Shown here in pieces: positions 26,489-35,377 of a DNA stretch of 64,000 nt; within the stretch, counting starts at the first letter, position 1, and every line of letters begins with the position of its first letter. This DNA is from Opitutaceae bacterium. Lineage in GTDB: Bacteria > Verrucomicrobiota > Verrucomicrobiia > Opitutales > Opitutaceae. The stretch spans positions 868,001 through 932,000 of the forward strand of contig JAWLBB010000001.1 in assembly GCA_041395105.1 (NCBI GenBank). The letters are read 5' to 3'. Position numbers and translations under genes: made by a program. The notes under the pieces were generated by a model that was given only the letters and a program-made list of their open reading frames with translations, did no database searches and was not told where the DNA came from.

Positions 26489-27166
26489 ATGACGACCACT
26501 CCGACCCAACCTCATCGTGCCACAGTCGAGCACCTGGTCCGTCGTGTCCTTTACGAGCGTCTGGGCCGGCCGGTGCCGCGGCAGTCCCTCGGTCCGAATC
26601 CGTTGGTCGTGAACGTGAGTGCCCGTCATTGTCATCTGACCCAGGCGGCGGTCGAGACGCTCTTTGGCAAAGGTCACACCCTTCACCCGAAGAAGTGGTT
26701 GTATCAGGAAGGGCAGTATGCGGCCGAGGAGGCCGTCACCCTGATCGGGCCGCGCAGCCGGGTCGTCTCCAATCTTCGCATTCTGGGACCCTGTCGTGAC
26801 ATCAACCAGGTCGAGTTGGCCTTCACCGATTCCATCTCACTCGGCTTCCGGATTCCGGTGCGTCAATCCGGCAACATCGCCGGGACGCCCGGTTGCATGC
26901 TGATGGGGCCGGCCGGGTTCCTGGAACTGCCCGAAGGTGTCATCCGGGCCGCGCCTCATGCCCACATGCACCCGGACGATGCGGATCACTACGGGGTCAA
27001 GCAGGGTGACATGATGAAGCTGAAGGTGGGTGGACCCTGCAGCCTGACCCTGAATCAGCTCCTCGTGCGGGTATCCCCCGATTTCAAACTTGAGGTGCAC
27101 ATCGACACCGACGAGGCCAACGCCTGTGGTCTTGGACCGGATACAACGGTCGAACTGATCGCCTGA
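26489..27166 (+). CDS. pduL: Phosphate propanoyltransferase (PduL)
   Basis: 225 residues. PduL moves the acyl group from CoA to phosphate, recycling CoA inside the microcompartment; here lactyl- or propanoyl-CoA is the likely substrate. Two beta-barrel domains are seen with the zinc ligands of motif VNVSARHCHL and of APHAHMHP (near residues 152-157). The first ~30 residues contain an amphipathic helix (ATVEHLVRRVLYERLG) matching a shell-encapsulation peptide, as expected of BMC-borne PduL and unlike free-standing forms. First gene of the BMC operon; no clear ribosome binding site. Confidence 0.95.
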   Translation: MTTTPTQPHRATVEHLVRRVLYERLGRPVPRQSLGPNPLVVNVSARHCHLTQAAVETLFGKGHTLHPKKWLYQEGQYAAEEAVTLIGPRSRVVSNLRILGPCRDINQVELAFTDSISLGFRIPVRQSGNIAGTPGCMLMGPAGFLELPEGVIRAAPHAHMHPDDADHYGVKQGDMMKLKVGGPCSLTLNQLLVRVSPDFKLEVHIDTDEANACGLGPDTTVELIA

Positions 27167-27225
27167 AGACCCTCTCCGCTTTCTCTCTCTGCAATCACCA
27201 ACCCAAATCCAGCAAAGGAACGTTT

Positions 27226-27495
27226 ATGAATGAGTCACTAGGAATGGTCGAAACCCGGGGCTACGTCGGCAGTGTCGAAGCCAGCGATGCCATGGTCAAG
27301 GCGGCGAGCGTCAGTCTCGTCAAGTTGGTCCAGATCGGCGGCGGAATGGTCACCGTCCTGGTCAAGGGCGATGTGGGCAGCGTCAAGGCGGCGGTGGAAG
27401 CCGGTGCCGAAGCAGCCAAGCGGGTCGGGGAGCACCTCTGCTCGAACGTCATCCCACGTCCCCATCCCGAATTGCTGAAGCAGTTCGGTCTCTGA
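27226..27495 (+). CDS. BMC-H hexameric shell protein 1
   Basis: 89-residue single BMC domain that forms hexagonal shell tiles with a central pore. It begins LGMVETRGYVGSVEASDAMVKAA and the predicted pore loop reads QIGGGMV. The edge lysine region (VKAAVEAGAEAAKRVGE) and the PRPHPEL tail are standard. A ribosome binding site (aaagga) precedes the ATG. It is the most divergent of the three BMC-H copies here. Confidence 0.96.
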   Translation: MNESLGMVETRGYVGSVEASDAMVKAASVSLVKLVQIGGGMVTVLVKGDVGSVKAAVEAGAEAAKRVGEHLCSNVIPRPHPELLKQFGL

Positions 27496-27532
27496 TCCAC
27501 AATTCCGTACGAACAAATCAATCACACATACC

Positions 27533-27808
<276 letters not shown>

Positions 27809-27885
27809 AGCACCTCTGCTGATCGCGAATCCGGGAGTGGGGCCATCCGGCCCCGGACCCGGGCCACCATCCCTGTTCCGCAATC

Positions 27886-29103
27886 GTGAAGATCCTCGTC
27901 GCCAACCTCGGTTCGACTTCCTTCAAATACCGTCTCTTCGAGATGGACGGTGAGGAAGCGCGCGTCCTGGCGAAGGGCGGATTTGAACGCGTCTCCGACC
28001 ACGGTGAAGCCATCGACAATTGTCTGGCTTCGCTTCGTCGGGAAGGCGTTGTCGGGTCGATCGACGATCTCGACGCGGTCGGATTCAAGGCGGTCCACGG
28101 GGGCGAAGTCTCCGGTTGCCTGCTGGCCGACGACCGGGTCCTCGCGGCTCTCGACCGCTACCGGGACATCGCTCCGGCCCATAACCCGGCTTATGCGGCC
28201 GGGATTCGGCAGTTCCGGGCCCGGTCGGCGCGGCTTCCTCTCGTCGCTCTCTTTGAGACGGCTTTCTACCAGTGGGCGCCGGAGCCGGTCCGTCATTACG
28301 CGGTGCCCCGGACCTGGCTGGAGGCGGGCGTGCGCCGCTACGGCTTCCACGGTGCGAGCCACAAGTTCGTGGCTGAACGATCGGCCGAGCTCCTCGGGCG
28401 CGACGATCTGGCGGAGGCCACCCGGCGCCTCTATCTGGACGGTCCTTCGGTTCTCAACGGACCGGATGTCCGCGTGATCTCCTGCCACCTCGGAGGGAGC
28501 AGTTCGATCGCGGGCATCCGCAATGGAGCTGCGGTCGGTTGCAGCCTCGGCTTCAGTCCCCAGTCCGGTCTTCCCCATAACAATCGGGTGGGGGACCTCG
28601 ATTCGGCGGCGCTTCCCTTTGCCGTCCGCCACCTCAATCTCTCCCTCGGGGAAGCCGAGTCCCAGCTTGCCCGCGAAGGGGGCCTGTTCGGCCTTTCGGG
28701 AGTCAGCAATGATCTGCGCGACATCCGCGCAGCCGCAGTCGCGGGGAATGACCGCGCGCAGCTGGCCATCGATGTCCTCATCCAGCAGATCCGTCACTGG
28801 ATCGGTTCCTTTCTGGTCGAGCTCAACGGTTGCGACGCCCTTGTCTTCACCGGGGGAATCGGGGAAAACAATCCCTGGTTGCGGGCTGCGGTCTGCCGGG
28901 AGCTGGACCAGCTCGGCATCCGCCTCGATTCGAACCGCAACGACGTTGATTTCGCGCCCGAGATCGACCTCTCGGCCGACGGGTCCGCCGCCCGGATTTT
29001 TGTCATTCCCGCCAATGAGGAACTGGTCGTCGCCCGGGAAACCCGGCGACTGGTCGGCTCCCTTCACCCACTCACCCAGGATCGCGCCAGGTCGGCTCCT
29101 TAA
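27886..29103 (+). CDS. ackA: Acetate/propionate kinase family enzyme of the BMC operon
   Basis: 405 residues. It transfers phosphate from an acyl-phosphate to ADP, completing the ATP-yielding branch (lactyl-phosphate to lactate here, by inference). Motifs are the N-terminal VANLGSTSFKYRLF, GFKAVHGG, YGFHGASHKFV, SCHLGGSSSIAGI and VFTGGIGENNPWLR, all of the acetokinase family. It starts with GTG. Its place between shell genes argues for a compartment-linked role rather than general acetate metabolism. No encapsulation peptide is obvious, so it may act outside the shell. Confidence 0.93.
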   Translation: MKILVANLGSTSFKYRLFEMDGEEARVLAKGGFERVSDHGEAIDNCLASLRREGVVGSIDDLDAVGFKAVHGGEVSGCLLADDRVLAALDRYRDIAPAHNPAYAAGIRQFRARSARLPLVALFETAFYQWAPEPVRHYAVPRTWLEAGVRRYGFHGASHKFVAERSAELLGRDDLAEATRRLYLDGPSVLNGPDVRVISCHLGGSSSIAGIRNGAAVGCSLGFSPQSGLPHNNRVGDLDSAALPFAVRHLNLSLGEAESQLAREGGLFGLSGVSNDLRDIRAAAVAGNDRAQLAIDVLIQQIRHWIGSFLVELNGCDALVFTGGIGENNPWLRAAVCRELDQLGIRLDSNRNDVDFAPEIDLSADGSAARIFVIPANEELVVARETRRLVGSLHPLTQDRARSAP

Positions 29104-29141
29104 CTCATCAACCATTCGGTCATTTCAACCAAAGCAATACC

Positions 29142-29438
29142 ATGACTCAAAAAGCAATCGGACTCCTCGAAACCCGCGGCCTCATCGCATTGGTGCAGGG
29201 CACGGACGCCATGCTCAAGGCCGCCAATGTCGAATTGGCCGGACCGATGAAGCAGGTCGGCAATGCGCTGGTCACCGCCGTCGTCGTCGGTGACGTCGCC
29301 GCGGTCAAGGCCGCCACCGACGCCGGCGCCCAGGCCGCCTCCATGGTCGGCGAAGTCGTCAGCGTGCAGGTCATCGCCCGTCCACACGAAGACGTGGCGG
29401 AAGTGCTGCCCAAGATTCCGGCCAAGGGCGGAAAGTAA
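29142..29438 (+). CDS. BMC-H hexameric shell protein 3
   Basis: 98-residue BMC domain protein beginning IGLLETRGLIALVQGTDAMLKAANVEL, with pore loop QVGNALV, unlike the Gly-rich loops of copies 1 and 2. It has a slightly longer charged C-terminal tail (PKIPAKGGK). It shares a 32-base identical stretch with BMC-H 2. The next gene (BMC-P) starts 4 bp after its stop. Confidence 0.96.
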   Translation: MTQKAIGLLETRGLIALVQGTDAMLKAANVELAGPMKQVGNALVTAVVVGDVAAVKAATDAGAQAASMVGEVVSVQVIARPHEDVAEVLPKIPAKGGK

Positions 29439-29442
29439 GGCC

Positions 29443-29748
29443 ATGTTCCTCGCCCGGGTCATCGGTTCCGTTGTCTCGACCAAGAAGGACGAGACGATGA
29501 AGGGGCGCAAACTGCTCCTTCTGCGCCCCATGCTGATCGACGAAGCCGATCCGGCGAAGTTCCGGCCCGGCTCGAACACTGTCGTGGCGGTCGACGGGAT
29601 GGGGGCGGGCAACGGCGAGCTGGTCCTCTTTTGTCAGGGCAGTTCGGCACGGCAGGCCACCGGGCTCAAGCAACTCCCGGTGGACGCCGCCGTCGTGGGG
29701 ATCGTCGACTCGGTCGACGTCATGAACAAGCAGGTCTATCCGGGCTGA
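29443..29748 (+). CDS. BMC-P pentameric vertex protein 1 (EutN/CcmL type)
   Basis: 101 residues. It starts MFLARVIGSVVSTKKDETMK, the classic EutN/CcmL opening; VVAVDGMGAGNGELVLFCQG and DAAVVGIVDSVDV complete the fold. Pentamers cap the icosahedral vertices of the shell. The start is 4 bp after BMC-H 3, so the two are probably coupled. Confidence 0.95.
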   Translation: MFLARVIGSVVSTKKDETMKGRKLLLLRPMLIDEADPAKFRPGSNTVVAVDGMGAGNGELVLFCQGSSARQATGLKQLPVDAAVVGIVDSVDVMNKQVYPG

Positions 29749-29802
29749 TCCCGGAGCCCCTTACCGGGGACTGTGTAACCAGAAATTCAGGACATAAAGA
29801 AA

Positions 29803-31278
29803 ATGGCAGGAAGCACTCAGATCAGTCTGGACGAATCGACCGTGCGCAGCGTGGTCGAGGAGGTCCTGCGCAGCCTGGGGCAACTCAATGGTCCGGGACC
29901 GGCACCGGCCGCGCCCGGCGCCAACGGCGGTTCCACCCGCAGCCGCCGGCATTTCGGCCTTTTTGACGACGCCGGCGAAGCCGCCCGGGCCGCTCTCGAT
30001 GCCTTTCACCAGTTGAAGGAGAAAGGTGTCGCCGGTCGGGTCAAAGTGGTGGAGATCGTCAAGGGACTCTGTGAGGAGAAAGCCGTGGAATGGGGCCGGC
30101 TCGAGTTCGAGGAAACCAAGATCGGCCGGCTCGCCCACAAGATCGAGAAGCTCCAGATCGTCAAGTTGGTCCCGGGGGTCGAGTGGCTCAAGCCCTACGG
30201 CCTGAGCGGCGACCACGGCATCACCCTTGAGGAATACACGCCCTTCGGGGTGATCGGGGCGATCACCCCGGTCACGCATTCCATCCCGACCCTCAGCGGC
30301 AACGTGGTCAACATCGTGGCCGCGGGCAATGCCGTGGTCTTCAATCCTCATCCCAGTGGCGCCCGCTGCGCTGCGGTCGCGGTCCGGGCCTTCAATGAGG
30401 CCATCCACCGGGAACTCGGGATTGAGAACCTCATCTGTGCGGTCGAACACCCGACCCTCGATTCATTTGCCGCCCTCTGCAAGGCACCCGAAATCGGACT
30501 GCTTTGCGTGACCGGAGGTCCCGGTGTCGTCCAGGCCGCCATGCGCTCGGGCAAACGCGCCGTCTGCGCCGGTCCGGGCAACCCGCCCGTCCTGATCGAC
30601 GATACCGCCGATATCGCGAAGGCGGCCCGCGGCATCGTTCATGGCGGGTCCTATGACAACAACCTGCTGTGCATCGGCGAGAAGGAGATCTTCGTCCTGG
30701 ACACCGTGGCGGATCGCTTCATCCGCGCTTTCAAGGAAGCGGGTGCCGCCCAGCTCAACCGGAGCCAGCTCGATCGTCTGACCGCCGAGGCTTTCACCGA
30801 CAGCAAGGATGCCGGCGGATGCTCACACCCGGTGCTCAACCGGACCCTGATCGGCCGGGACGCTTCGGAACTCGGGCGGGTCGCCGGGATCTCGGTCGCC
30901 GCCGACACCCAGATCCTCTTCGCCGAGACCGATCCGGATCATCCCTACGTCATGGAGGAACAGATGATGCCGATGGTCCCGGTCGTCCGGGTCAAATCCA
31001 TCGAGCAGGGCATCGAATTCGCGATGAAAGCCGAGCATGGCTACAAGCACTCCTCGATCATCCACTCCCTCAACGTCGATCATATGACGGCGATGGCCCG
31101 GGCGCTCGATACCACGCTCTTCATCAAGAACGGTCCCTGCACCGCCGGTCTTGGCCTGGGGGGCGAGGGTTACCTCAGCTACTCCATCGCCACCACCACC
31201 GGCGAGGGCATCACCACCCCGAAGACGTTCACCCGCACCCGCCGGTGCGTCATGGTCGACAACCTGAAAATCTACTGA
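29803..31278 (+). CDS. CoA-acylating aldehyde dehydrogenase (PduP/EutE type)
   Basis: 491 residues. It oxidises an aldehyde, here probably L-lactaldehyde, to acyl-CoA with NAD+. The N-terminus has an amphipathic helix (STVRSVVEEVLRSLGQL) and an Ala/Pro/Gly linker, a typical encapsulation peptide. The catalytic domain shows GVIGAITPVTHS, the catalytic Cys in NNLLCIGEKE (near residue 289), and the tail TTTGEGITTPKTFTRTRRC characteristic of BMC aldehyde dehydrogenases. PduL, kinase, aldolase and dehydrogenase in the same operon define the pathway. Confidence 0.95.
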   Translation: MAGSTQISLDESTVRSVVEEVLRSLGQLNGPGPAPAAPGANGGSTRSRRHFGLFDDAGEAARAALDAFHQLKEKGVAGRVKVVEIVKGLCEEKAVEWGRLEFEETKIGRLAHKIEKLQIVKLVPGVEWLKPYGLSGDHGITLEEYTPFGVIGAITPVTHSIPTLSGNVVNIVAAGNAVVFNPHPSGARCAAVAVRAFNEAIHRELGIENLICAVEHPTLDSFAALCKAPEIGLLCVTGGPGVVQAAMRSGKRAVCAGPGNPPVLIDDTADIAKAARGIVHGGSYDNNLLCIGEKEIFVLDTVADRFIRAFKEAGAAQLNRSQLDRLTAEAFTDSKDAGGCSHPVLNRTLIGRDASELGRVAGISVAADTQILFAETDPDHPYVMEEQMMPMVPVVRVKSIEQGIEFAMKAEHGYKHSSIIHSLNVDHMTAMARALDTTLFIKNGPCTAGLGLGGEGYLSYSIATTTGEGITTPKTFTRTRRCVMVDNLKIY

Positions 31279-31280
31279 TC

Positions 31281-31538
31281 ATGCTCTACGCACGGGTGGA
31301 TGGATCGGTGGTCGCGACGATTGCGCATCCCAGCATGCGCGGCCGGCGCACCGTCATCTGTCAGCCCCTCGATGCGGACGGGAACGACGACGGGGCGCCC
31401 GTCCTGGCGGTCGATCCCCTCGGCGCGGGGCTCCACCAGCGGGTCATCGTCTCCAGCGATGGATCATCCACCCGGGAACTGGTCGGCGATCCGCATTCGC
31501 CGCTGCGCAATTTCGTCGTCGGCCTGGCCGATACCTGA
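31281..31538 (+). CDS. BMC-P vertex protein 2 (EutN/CcmL type)
   Basis: 85 residues starting 2 bp after the aldehyde dehydrogenase stop. The opening MLYARVDGSVVATIAHPSM and the segment DPLGAGLHQRVIVSSDG match the EutN/CcmL fold, in a short form. One of three non-identical vertex proteins in this operon; different BMC-P paralogues may occupy different vertices or mix. Confidence 0.92.
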   Translation: MLYARVDGSVVATIAHPSMRGRRTVICQPLDADGNDDGAPVLAVDPLGAGLHQRVIVSSDGSSTRELVGDPHSPLRNFVVGLADT

Positions 31539-31556
31539 GGAGCTGCCTGAAACGAG

Positions 31557-31871
31557 ATGAGACTGGGTCATGTCATCGGCAAGGTCACCCTCAATCAACG
31601 CGAACCGTCCTTTCAGGGAGGACGCTTCCTTCTGGTCCAACCGCTCGACCGCCGTCAGTTTTCCGGGGCAGACCTCCTTCCCCTGCCCAAGGCGAACAGC
31701 CTGGTCGTTTACGACAACCTTGGGGCCGGACAGGGTGACATCATCGGCTACGTCGAGGGAGCCGAAGCCACCGCACCCTTCACTCATCCCATCCCGATCG
31801 ACGCCTTCAATGCGGCGATCATCGACACCATTACCTATCAACCACCTCGATCCGGAGGTTCCGACACATGA
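31557..31871 (+). CDS. BMC-P vertex protein 3 (EutN/CcmL type)
   Basis: 104 residues. MRLGHVIGKVTLNQREPSFQ and SLVVYDNLGAGQGDIIGYVE are standard EutN/CcmL features. The stop overlaps the aldolase start in an ATGA arrangement, so the two are translationally coupled. Confidence 0.95.
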   Translation: MRLGHVIGKVTLNQREPSFQGGRFLLVQPLDRRQFSGADLLPLPKANSLVVYDNLGAGQGDIIGYVEGAEATAPFTHPIPIDAFNAAIIDTITYQPPRSGGSDT

Positions 31872-32977
31872 AGCAAGTCATCACTGCACGCGAAGCTGAG
31901 CAGATCCTGCGCAACGGCGGCATGGCCTCGATCCCGGCCGACGCCGTCCTCACGCCCTCGGCCCGCGATATCTTCCGCGGCGCCGGTCTCAACGGTTCCA
32001 AGCCCTCCGCCACGACGACACCGGCCGCGGCGCATGTCCCGTCGGCCATGAAGGCCGAACCGATCATCCCGGATCATGAATACCGCTGGACGCCCGGATC
32101 CGATCCGAAAACACCCGCGGAAGTGGCCGCGTTTTTCGTCTCGCCCGCCATCGAAGCGGTCAAGCGGCACATGGTGGATATCGGCCGTCGGATCTGGGAG
32201 AAGGATTATGTCGACGGCAACGGCGGCAACATCACGGTCCGGGTCGGCGACAATCTCGTGCTCTGCACCCCGACCCTCATTTCCAAGGGCTTCATGAAGG
32301 CGGAGGACATCTGCCTGGTCGATCTGGAGGGACGCCAACTCGCCGGCAACCTGCGCCGGACGAGCGAGGTCCTGACCCACATCGGCATCATGACCCGCCA
32401 ACCCAAGTGCAAGTCCTGCGTGCACGCCCACCCGCCGCACGCCACGGCTTTCGCGGTGGCCTCGGTCGTCCCGCCCAGCTGCATGATTCCGGAGGCCGAG
32501 GTTTTCCTCGGCCAGATCGGTTTCGCCCCTTACCAGACCCCCGGCACCCCGGAGAACTCCCAGACGGTCGGCGAGATCGGGGTCAATCACCAGTCGATCA
32601 TCATGCAGAACCACGGGGTCATCTGCTGGGGCAAGGATGTCGAGGACGCCTACTGGAAGATGGAAAACACCGATGCCTACTGCAAAACGATCTGGATCGC
32701 CTCGCAGCTGGGCAACGGACTTCACACCTTCGGCAAGGACAAGCTCCAGGACCTCATTGCCATCCGCAAGAAACTCGGGATGGACGATATCCGTTCCGAA
32801 TGGAAGGAGTGCGAACTCTGCGACAACTCGGACTTCCAGCCGGGCGTGGTCTGCACGATTCCGCCGGCCGCCTCCGGCGCAGGTTCCCGACCGGCCCCTT
32901 CGGCTGAGCCCGACCCGCAGCTCGAAGCTCTTGTCTCGAAGATCACCAGCCAGATCATGGAGAAGCTCGAAAACTGA
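31868..32977 (+). CDS. Class II aldolase for rhamnulose/fuculose-1-phosphate with encapsulation tail
   Basis: 369 residues, longer than FucA (~215). Residues ~1-40 carry an extra module (ITAREAEQILRNGG, then PADAVLTPSARD) like the N-termini of EutT and EutQ. The aldolase domain (~85-310) has the zinc site HAHPPH (near residue 183), a third His in QNHGVICWG and a candidate catalytic Glu in RRTSEVLTH. The C-terminus is an Ala/Pro linker plus amphipathic helix (LEALVSKITSQIMEKLEN), a probable encapsulation peptide. It splits a deoxyketose-1-phosphate to DHAP and L-lactaldehyde. Rhamnulokinase at 40.8 kb favours rhamnose; fucose cannot be excluded. Confidence 0.93.
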   Translation: MKQVITAREAEQILRNGGMASIPADAVLTPSARDIFRGAGLNGSKPSATTTPAAAHVPSAMKAEPIIPDHEYRWTPGSDPKTPAEVAAFFVSPAIEAVKRHMVDIGRRIWEKDYVDGNGGNITVRVGDNLVLCTPTLISKGFMKAEDICLVDLEGRQLAGNLRRTSEVLTHIGIMTRQPKCKSCVHAHPPHATAFAVASVVPPSCMIPEAEVFLGQIGFAPYQTPGTPENSQTVGEIGVNHQSIIMQNHGVICWGKDVEDAYWKMENTDAYCKTIWIASQLGNGLHTFGKDKLQDLIAIRKKLGMDDIRSEWKECELCDNSDFQPGVVCTIPPAASGAGSRPAPSAEPDPQLEALVSKITSQIMEKLEN

Positions 32978-32995
32978 TCCCGCGAACCCGATCCC

Positions 32996-33922
32996 ATGAA
33001 AGTCACCATCGTTGGCGGCGGAGGCCGCGTCGGATCCAATGCCGCCTTTGCCCTGCAATGCGCCGGTATTGTACCGGAAATTCAGATACTTGACGCCAAT
33101 GTCGAGATGGCCGAGGGCGAGGCTCTCGACCTGCTCCATGGCACGTCCGTCATCGCCGATCAACGGATCTATGCGGGCGACTATGCCCGCGCGGCGGATT
33201 CGGACATGTTTGTCATCACGGCCGGGCTCCGGCGCAAGCCGGACGAATCGCGCCTCGACCTGATCAACCGCAACGTCTCGCTCTTCCTGCAGATCCTCGA
33301 GAGCATCAAGTCGGCGGGGACACGCTCCGACGCCGTCATCTTCGTCGTTTCCAACCCGGTGGACATCCTGACCCAGCTGGCCGTCCAGAAACTGGGACTG
33401 CCCTGGAGCCAGGTCATCGGTCTGGGCACCATGCTCGATACGGCCCGCTTTCGGTCGCTCATCGCGGAGGAACTCAAACAGGCGCCGACCCAGGTCAAGG
33501 CCCTCATCCTGGGCGAGCACGGCGATTCCATGGTTCCCATCTGGTCATCGGCCACGGTCAACGGCATGTCGATGGGCAAGCTCAAGGGATTCGGCGCACC
33601 GTTCCAGGCGAAGATTTTCGACCGGACCAAGGGAAGTGGTGCCGAAGTCATCCGCCGCAAGGGCGGAGCGGGCTGGGCGGTCGGCCTGACCATCGCGGAG
33701 GTGGTGCACAGCGTCGCCCTCGACCGTCGCCAGCTCCTGCCGGTCTCCTCGCTTCAACAGGGAACCTTCGGCCTGCGCAATGTCGCCTTGAGCGTGCCGA
33801 CCGTGGTGGGCCGCCGGGGCGTCCTTCAGCAGGTCGAGATCGAACTCTGGCCGAAGGAACTCCAGGCTCTCCAGAATTCCGCACGCTCGCTCCAGGCCAC
33901 CTGGACCAAGGTCTCGGGATAG
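32996..33922 (+). CDS. Lactate/malate dehydrogenase family protein of the BMC operon
   Basis: 308 residues. An NAD-binding Rossmann motif (VTIVGGGGRVGSNAAFAL), the catalytic-loop segment TAGLRRKPDESR and the active-site His in LGEHGDSMVP place it in the LDH/MDH family. The residue aligned with the specificity position (Gln in LDH, Arg in MDH) is Arg, but the rest of the loop is not a typical MDH loop. Its neighbours suggest NAD recycling on lactaldehyde, lactate or a related 2-hydroxy compound; the real substrate is open. Last gene of the operon; a repeat starts inside its stop codon. Confidence 0.88.
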   Translation: MKVTIVGGGGRVGSNAAFALQCAGIVPEIQILDANVEMAEGEALDLLHGTSVIADQRIYAGDYARAADSDMFVITAGLRRKPDESRLDLINRNVSLFLQILESIKSAGTRSDAVIFVVSNPVDILTQLAVQKLGLPWSQVIGLGTMLDTARFRSLIAEELKQAPTQVKALILGEHGDSMVPIWSSATVNGMSMGKLKGFGAPFQAKIFDRTKGSGAEVIRRKGGAGWAVGLTIAEVVHSVALDRRQLLPVSSLQQGTFGLRNVALSVPTVVGRRGVLQQVEIELWPKELQALQNSARSLQATWTKVSG

Positions 33923-34116
33923 AGGCTGTTGTGCACTTTCAGCCTGGATGACCCTGTAGGAACAGCCTGCCAAGGCGTCAGATGCCAAGAAATGTAGCAA
34001 CGCCGCTGTGTCGGCGTTCTCGAGGCAAGGGAACACTTCGACACAGCGAAGTGGCTACACCAGACCAGCCATGACTTGCTAAAGCGACCATGAATCCAAA
34101 GTGCATAACAGCCTCT
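33921..34116. repeat. 196-bp element with 19-bp terminal inverted repeats enclosing a REPIN
   Basis: Ends 33921-33939 and 34098-34116 are reverse complements with one mismatch and begin AGAGGCTGTT. Inside lies REPIN copy 1 (33993-34059): TGTAGC, hairpin AACGCCG-CTGTGT-CGGCGTT, 15-nt spacer, hairpin CACTTCG-ACACAG-CGAAGTG, GCTACA. The left end overlaps the dehydrogenase stop codon. No coding capacity; it looks like a MITE-like unit or a large structured 3' end of the BMC operon. Confidence 0.75.
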
Positions 34117-34291
34117 GGTCGTGGTCGTGGCCGAGCGCGACGGTTGCAGCTGCAGTGATCTGGATTCGGCAGGTGGATGGGTCACTCCCTGTGCCGGCGC
34201 AGCCATGTGAAGCCGGATGTCGACGCCTTCTTCGGTAGAGTCTGTCGACTTCTGACTTGCCGCGACCCGGCCCGCACGCCGTATTGCGGGT

Positions 34292-35224
34292 GTGTCGGTC
34301 TCCTTTCAGAGAATCGGAGTGGTCGGGGCGGGAGCGGTCGGCGCCTATTACGGCGCCCGCCTCCAACGGGTCGGAAACCGGGTCGCCTTTCTTCTGCGGA
34401 GCGATCTGGAATCCGTCCGTCAACACGGTTTTCGTATCCGGGCGGCCGATGGCGCCTTTGACCTGCCCGAGGTCGAGGCCTATGCCTCGACCCGCGAGAT
34501 GGGGACGTGCAACCTGGTCATCATCGCGCTCAAGGCGACCTCCAATTCCCTTCTGCCGACTCTCCTGCCTCCTCTGATCGGCCCGGACACCGTTCTCCTG
34601 ACCCTGCAGAATGGCCTGGGGGGCGATGCCTTTCTCGCGGAGCACTTTGGACGGGAAAGAGTCCTGGCCGGCCTCTGCTTCGTCTGCCTGAACCGGACAG
34701 CCCCGGGTCTGATCGAGAATGCCATCGAGGGGTACATCACGCTCGGGGCTTTCGACGGGCACGTCGACGGGCGGGTCGAGGAAGTGGCCCGCATCTTCCG
34801 GGAGGCCGGTGTCCGCATCCACCTCTCCGATGACATACCGGCGGTCCGTTGGCGGAAGCTGGTCTGGAATATCCCCTTCAACGGTCTGACCATCACAGCG
34901 GGCGGTGTCCCCACAGATCGGATACTCTCCGATCCGTCCCTTGTTGCGGAGGTCCGCCTCCTCATGGCGGAAGTGGCCCGGGCGTCGACCGCTTTCGGGC
35001 ACGAGATCCCGGCGTCCTTTCTCGACCGGCAGATTGAGTTGACCGGTCCAATGGGCGCCTACCAACCCTCCAGCCTGGTGGATTTCCTGGCCGGGCGGGA
35101 GGTCGAACTGGAAGCCATCTGGGGCGAGCCCCTGCGGCAGGCCGAGGCGGCGGGCGTCTCCATGCCCCGTTTGCGCCGTCTGTATCAGGCCATCCGACAA
35201 GCCATTGCCGACCGCGGGGGCTGA
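34292..35224 (+). CDS. Ketopantoate reductase-like dehydrogenase (ApbA/PanE family)
   Basis: 310 residues. An N-terminal NADP-binding Rossmann motif (IGVVGAGAVGAYYGARL), ALKATSNSLLPTLLP and LQNGLGGDAFLAEHFG are followed by a helical C-terminal domain with the catalytic-Lys segment WRKLVWNIPFNGLT. The family reduces 2-dehydropantoate to pantoate, but many members act on other 2-oxo acids. It starts with GTG, with no strong ribosome binding site. It lies 369 bp after the BMC operon and 153 bp before the sugar isomerase-like gene. Confidence 0.85.
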   Translation: MSVSFQRIGVVGAGAVGAYYGARLQRVGNRVAFLLRSDLESVRQHGFRIRAADGAFDLPEVEAYASTREMGTCNLVIIALKATSNSLLPTLLPPLIGPDTVLLTLQNGLGGDAFLAEHFGRERVLAGLCFVCLNRTAPGLIENAIEGYITLGAFDGHVDGRVEEVARIFREAGVRIHLSDDIPAVRWRKLVWNIPFNGLTITAGGVPTDRILSDPSLVAEVRLLMAEVARASTAFGHEIPASFLDRQIELTGPMGAYQPSSLVDFLAGREVELEAIWGEPLRQAEAAGVSMPRLRRLYQAIRQAIADRGG

Positions 35225-35377
35225 GTGAGGTTGCCCCGGGGCACTGCCGGAAACGGGCGTTGGGTGTGGCCGCGGCATCCGTGGTAAGCCTGTCGAACCC
35301 AGTCCCCGGCCGCGCATCCATATCGGTTTTCGTAACGATTGATTTCCCTGTCCGACCGGTTCAGAGTGCGGTTTGTC

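Noticed and set aside
34292..35224. Assigning panE outright
   Set aside because: The ApbA/PanE family covers several 2-oxo acid reductases and this gene is not beside panB or panC, so no symbol is given.
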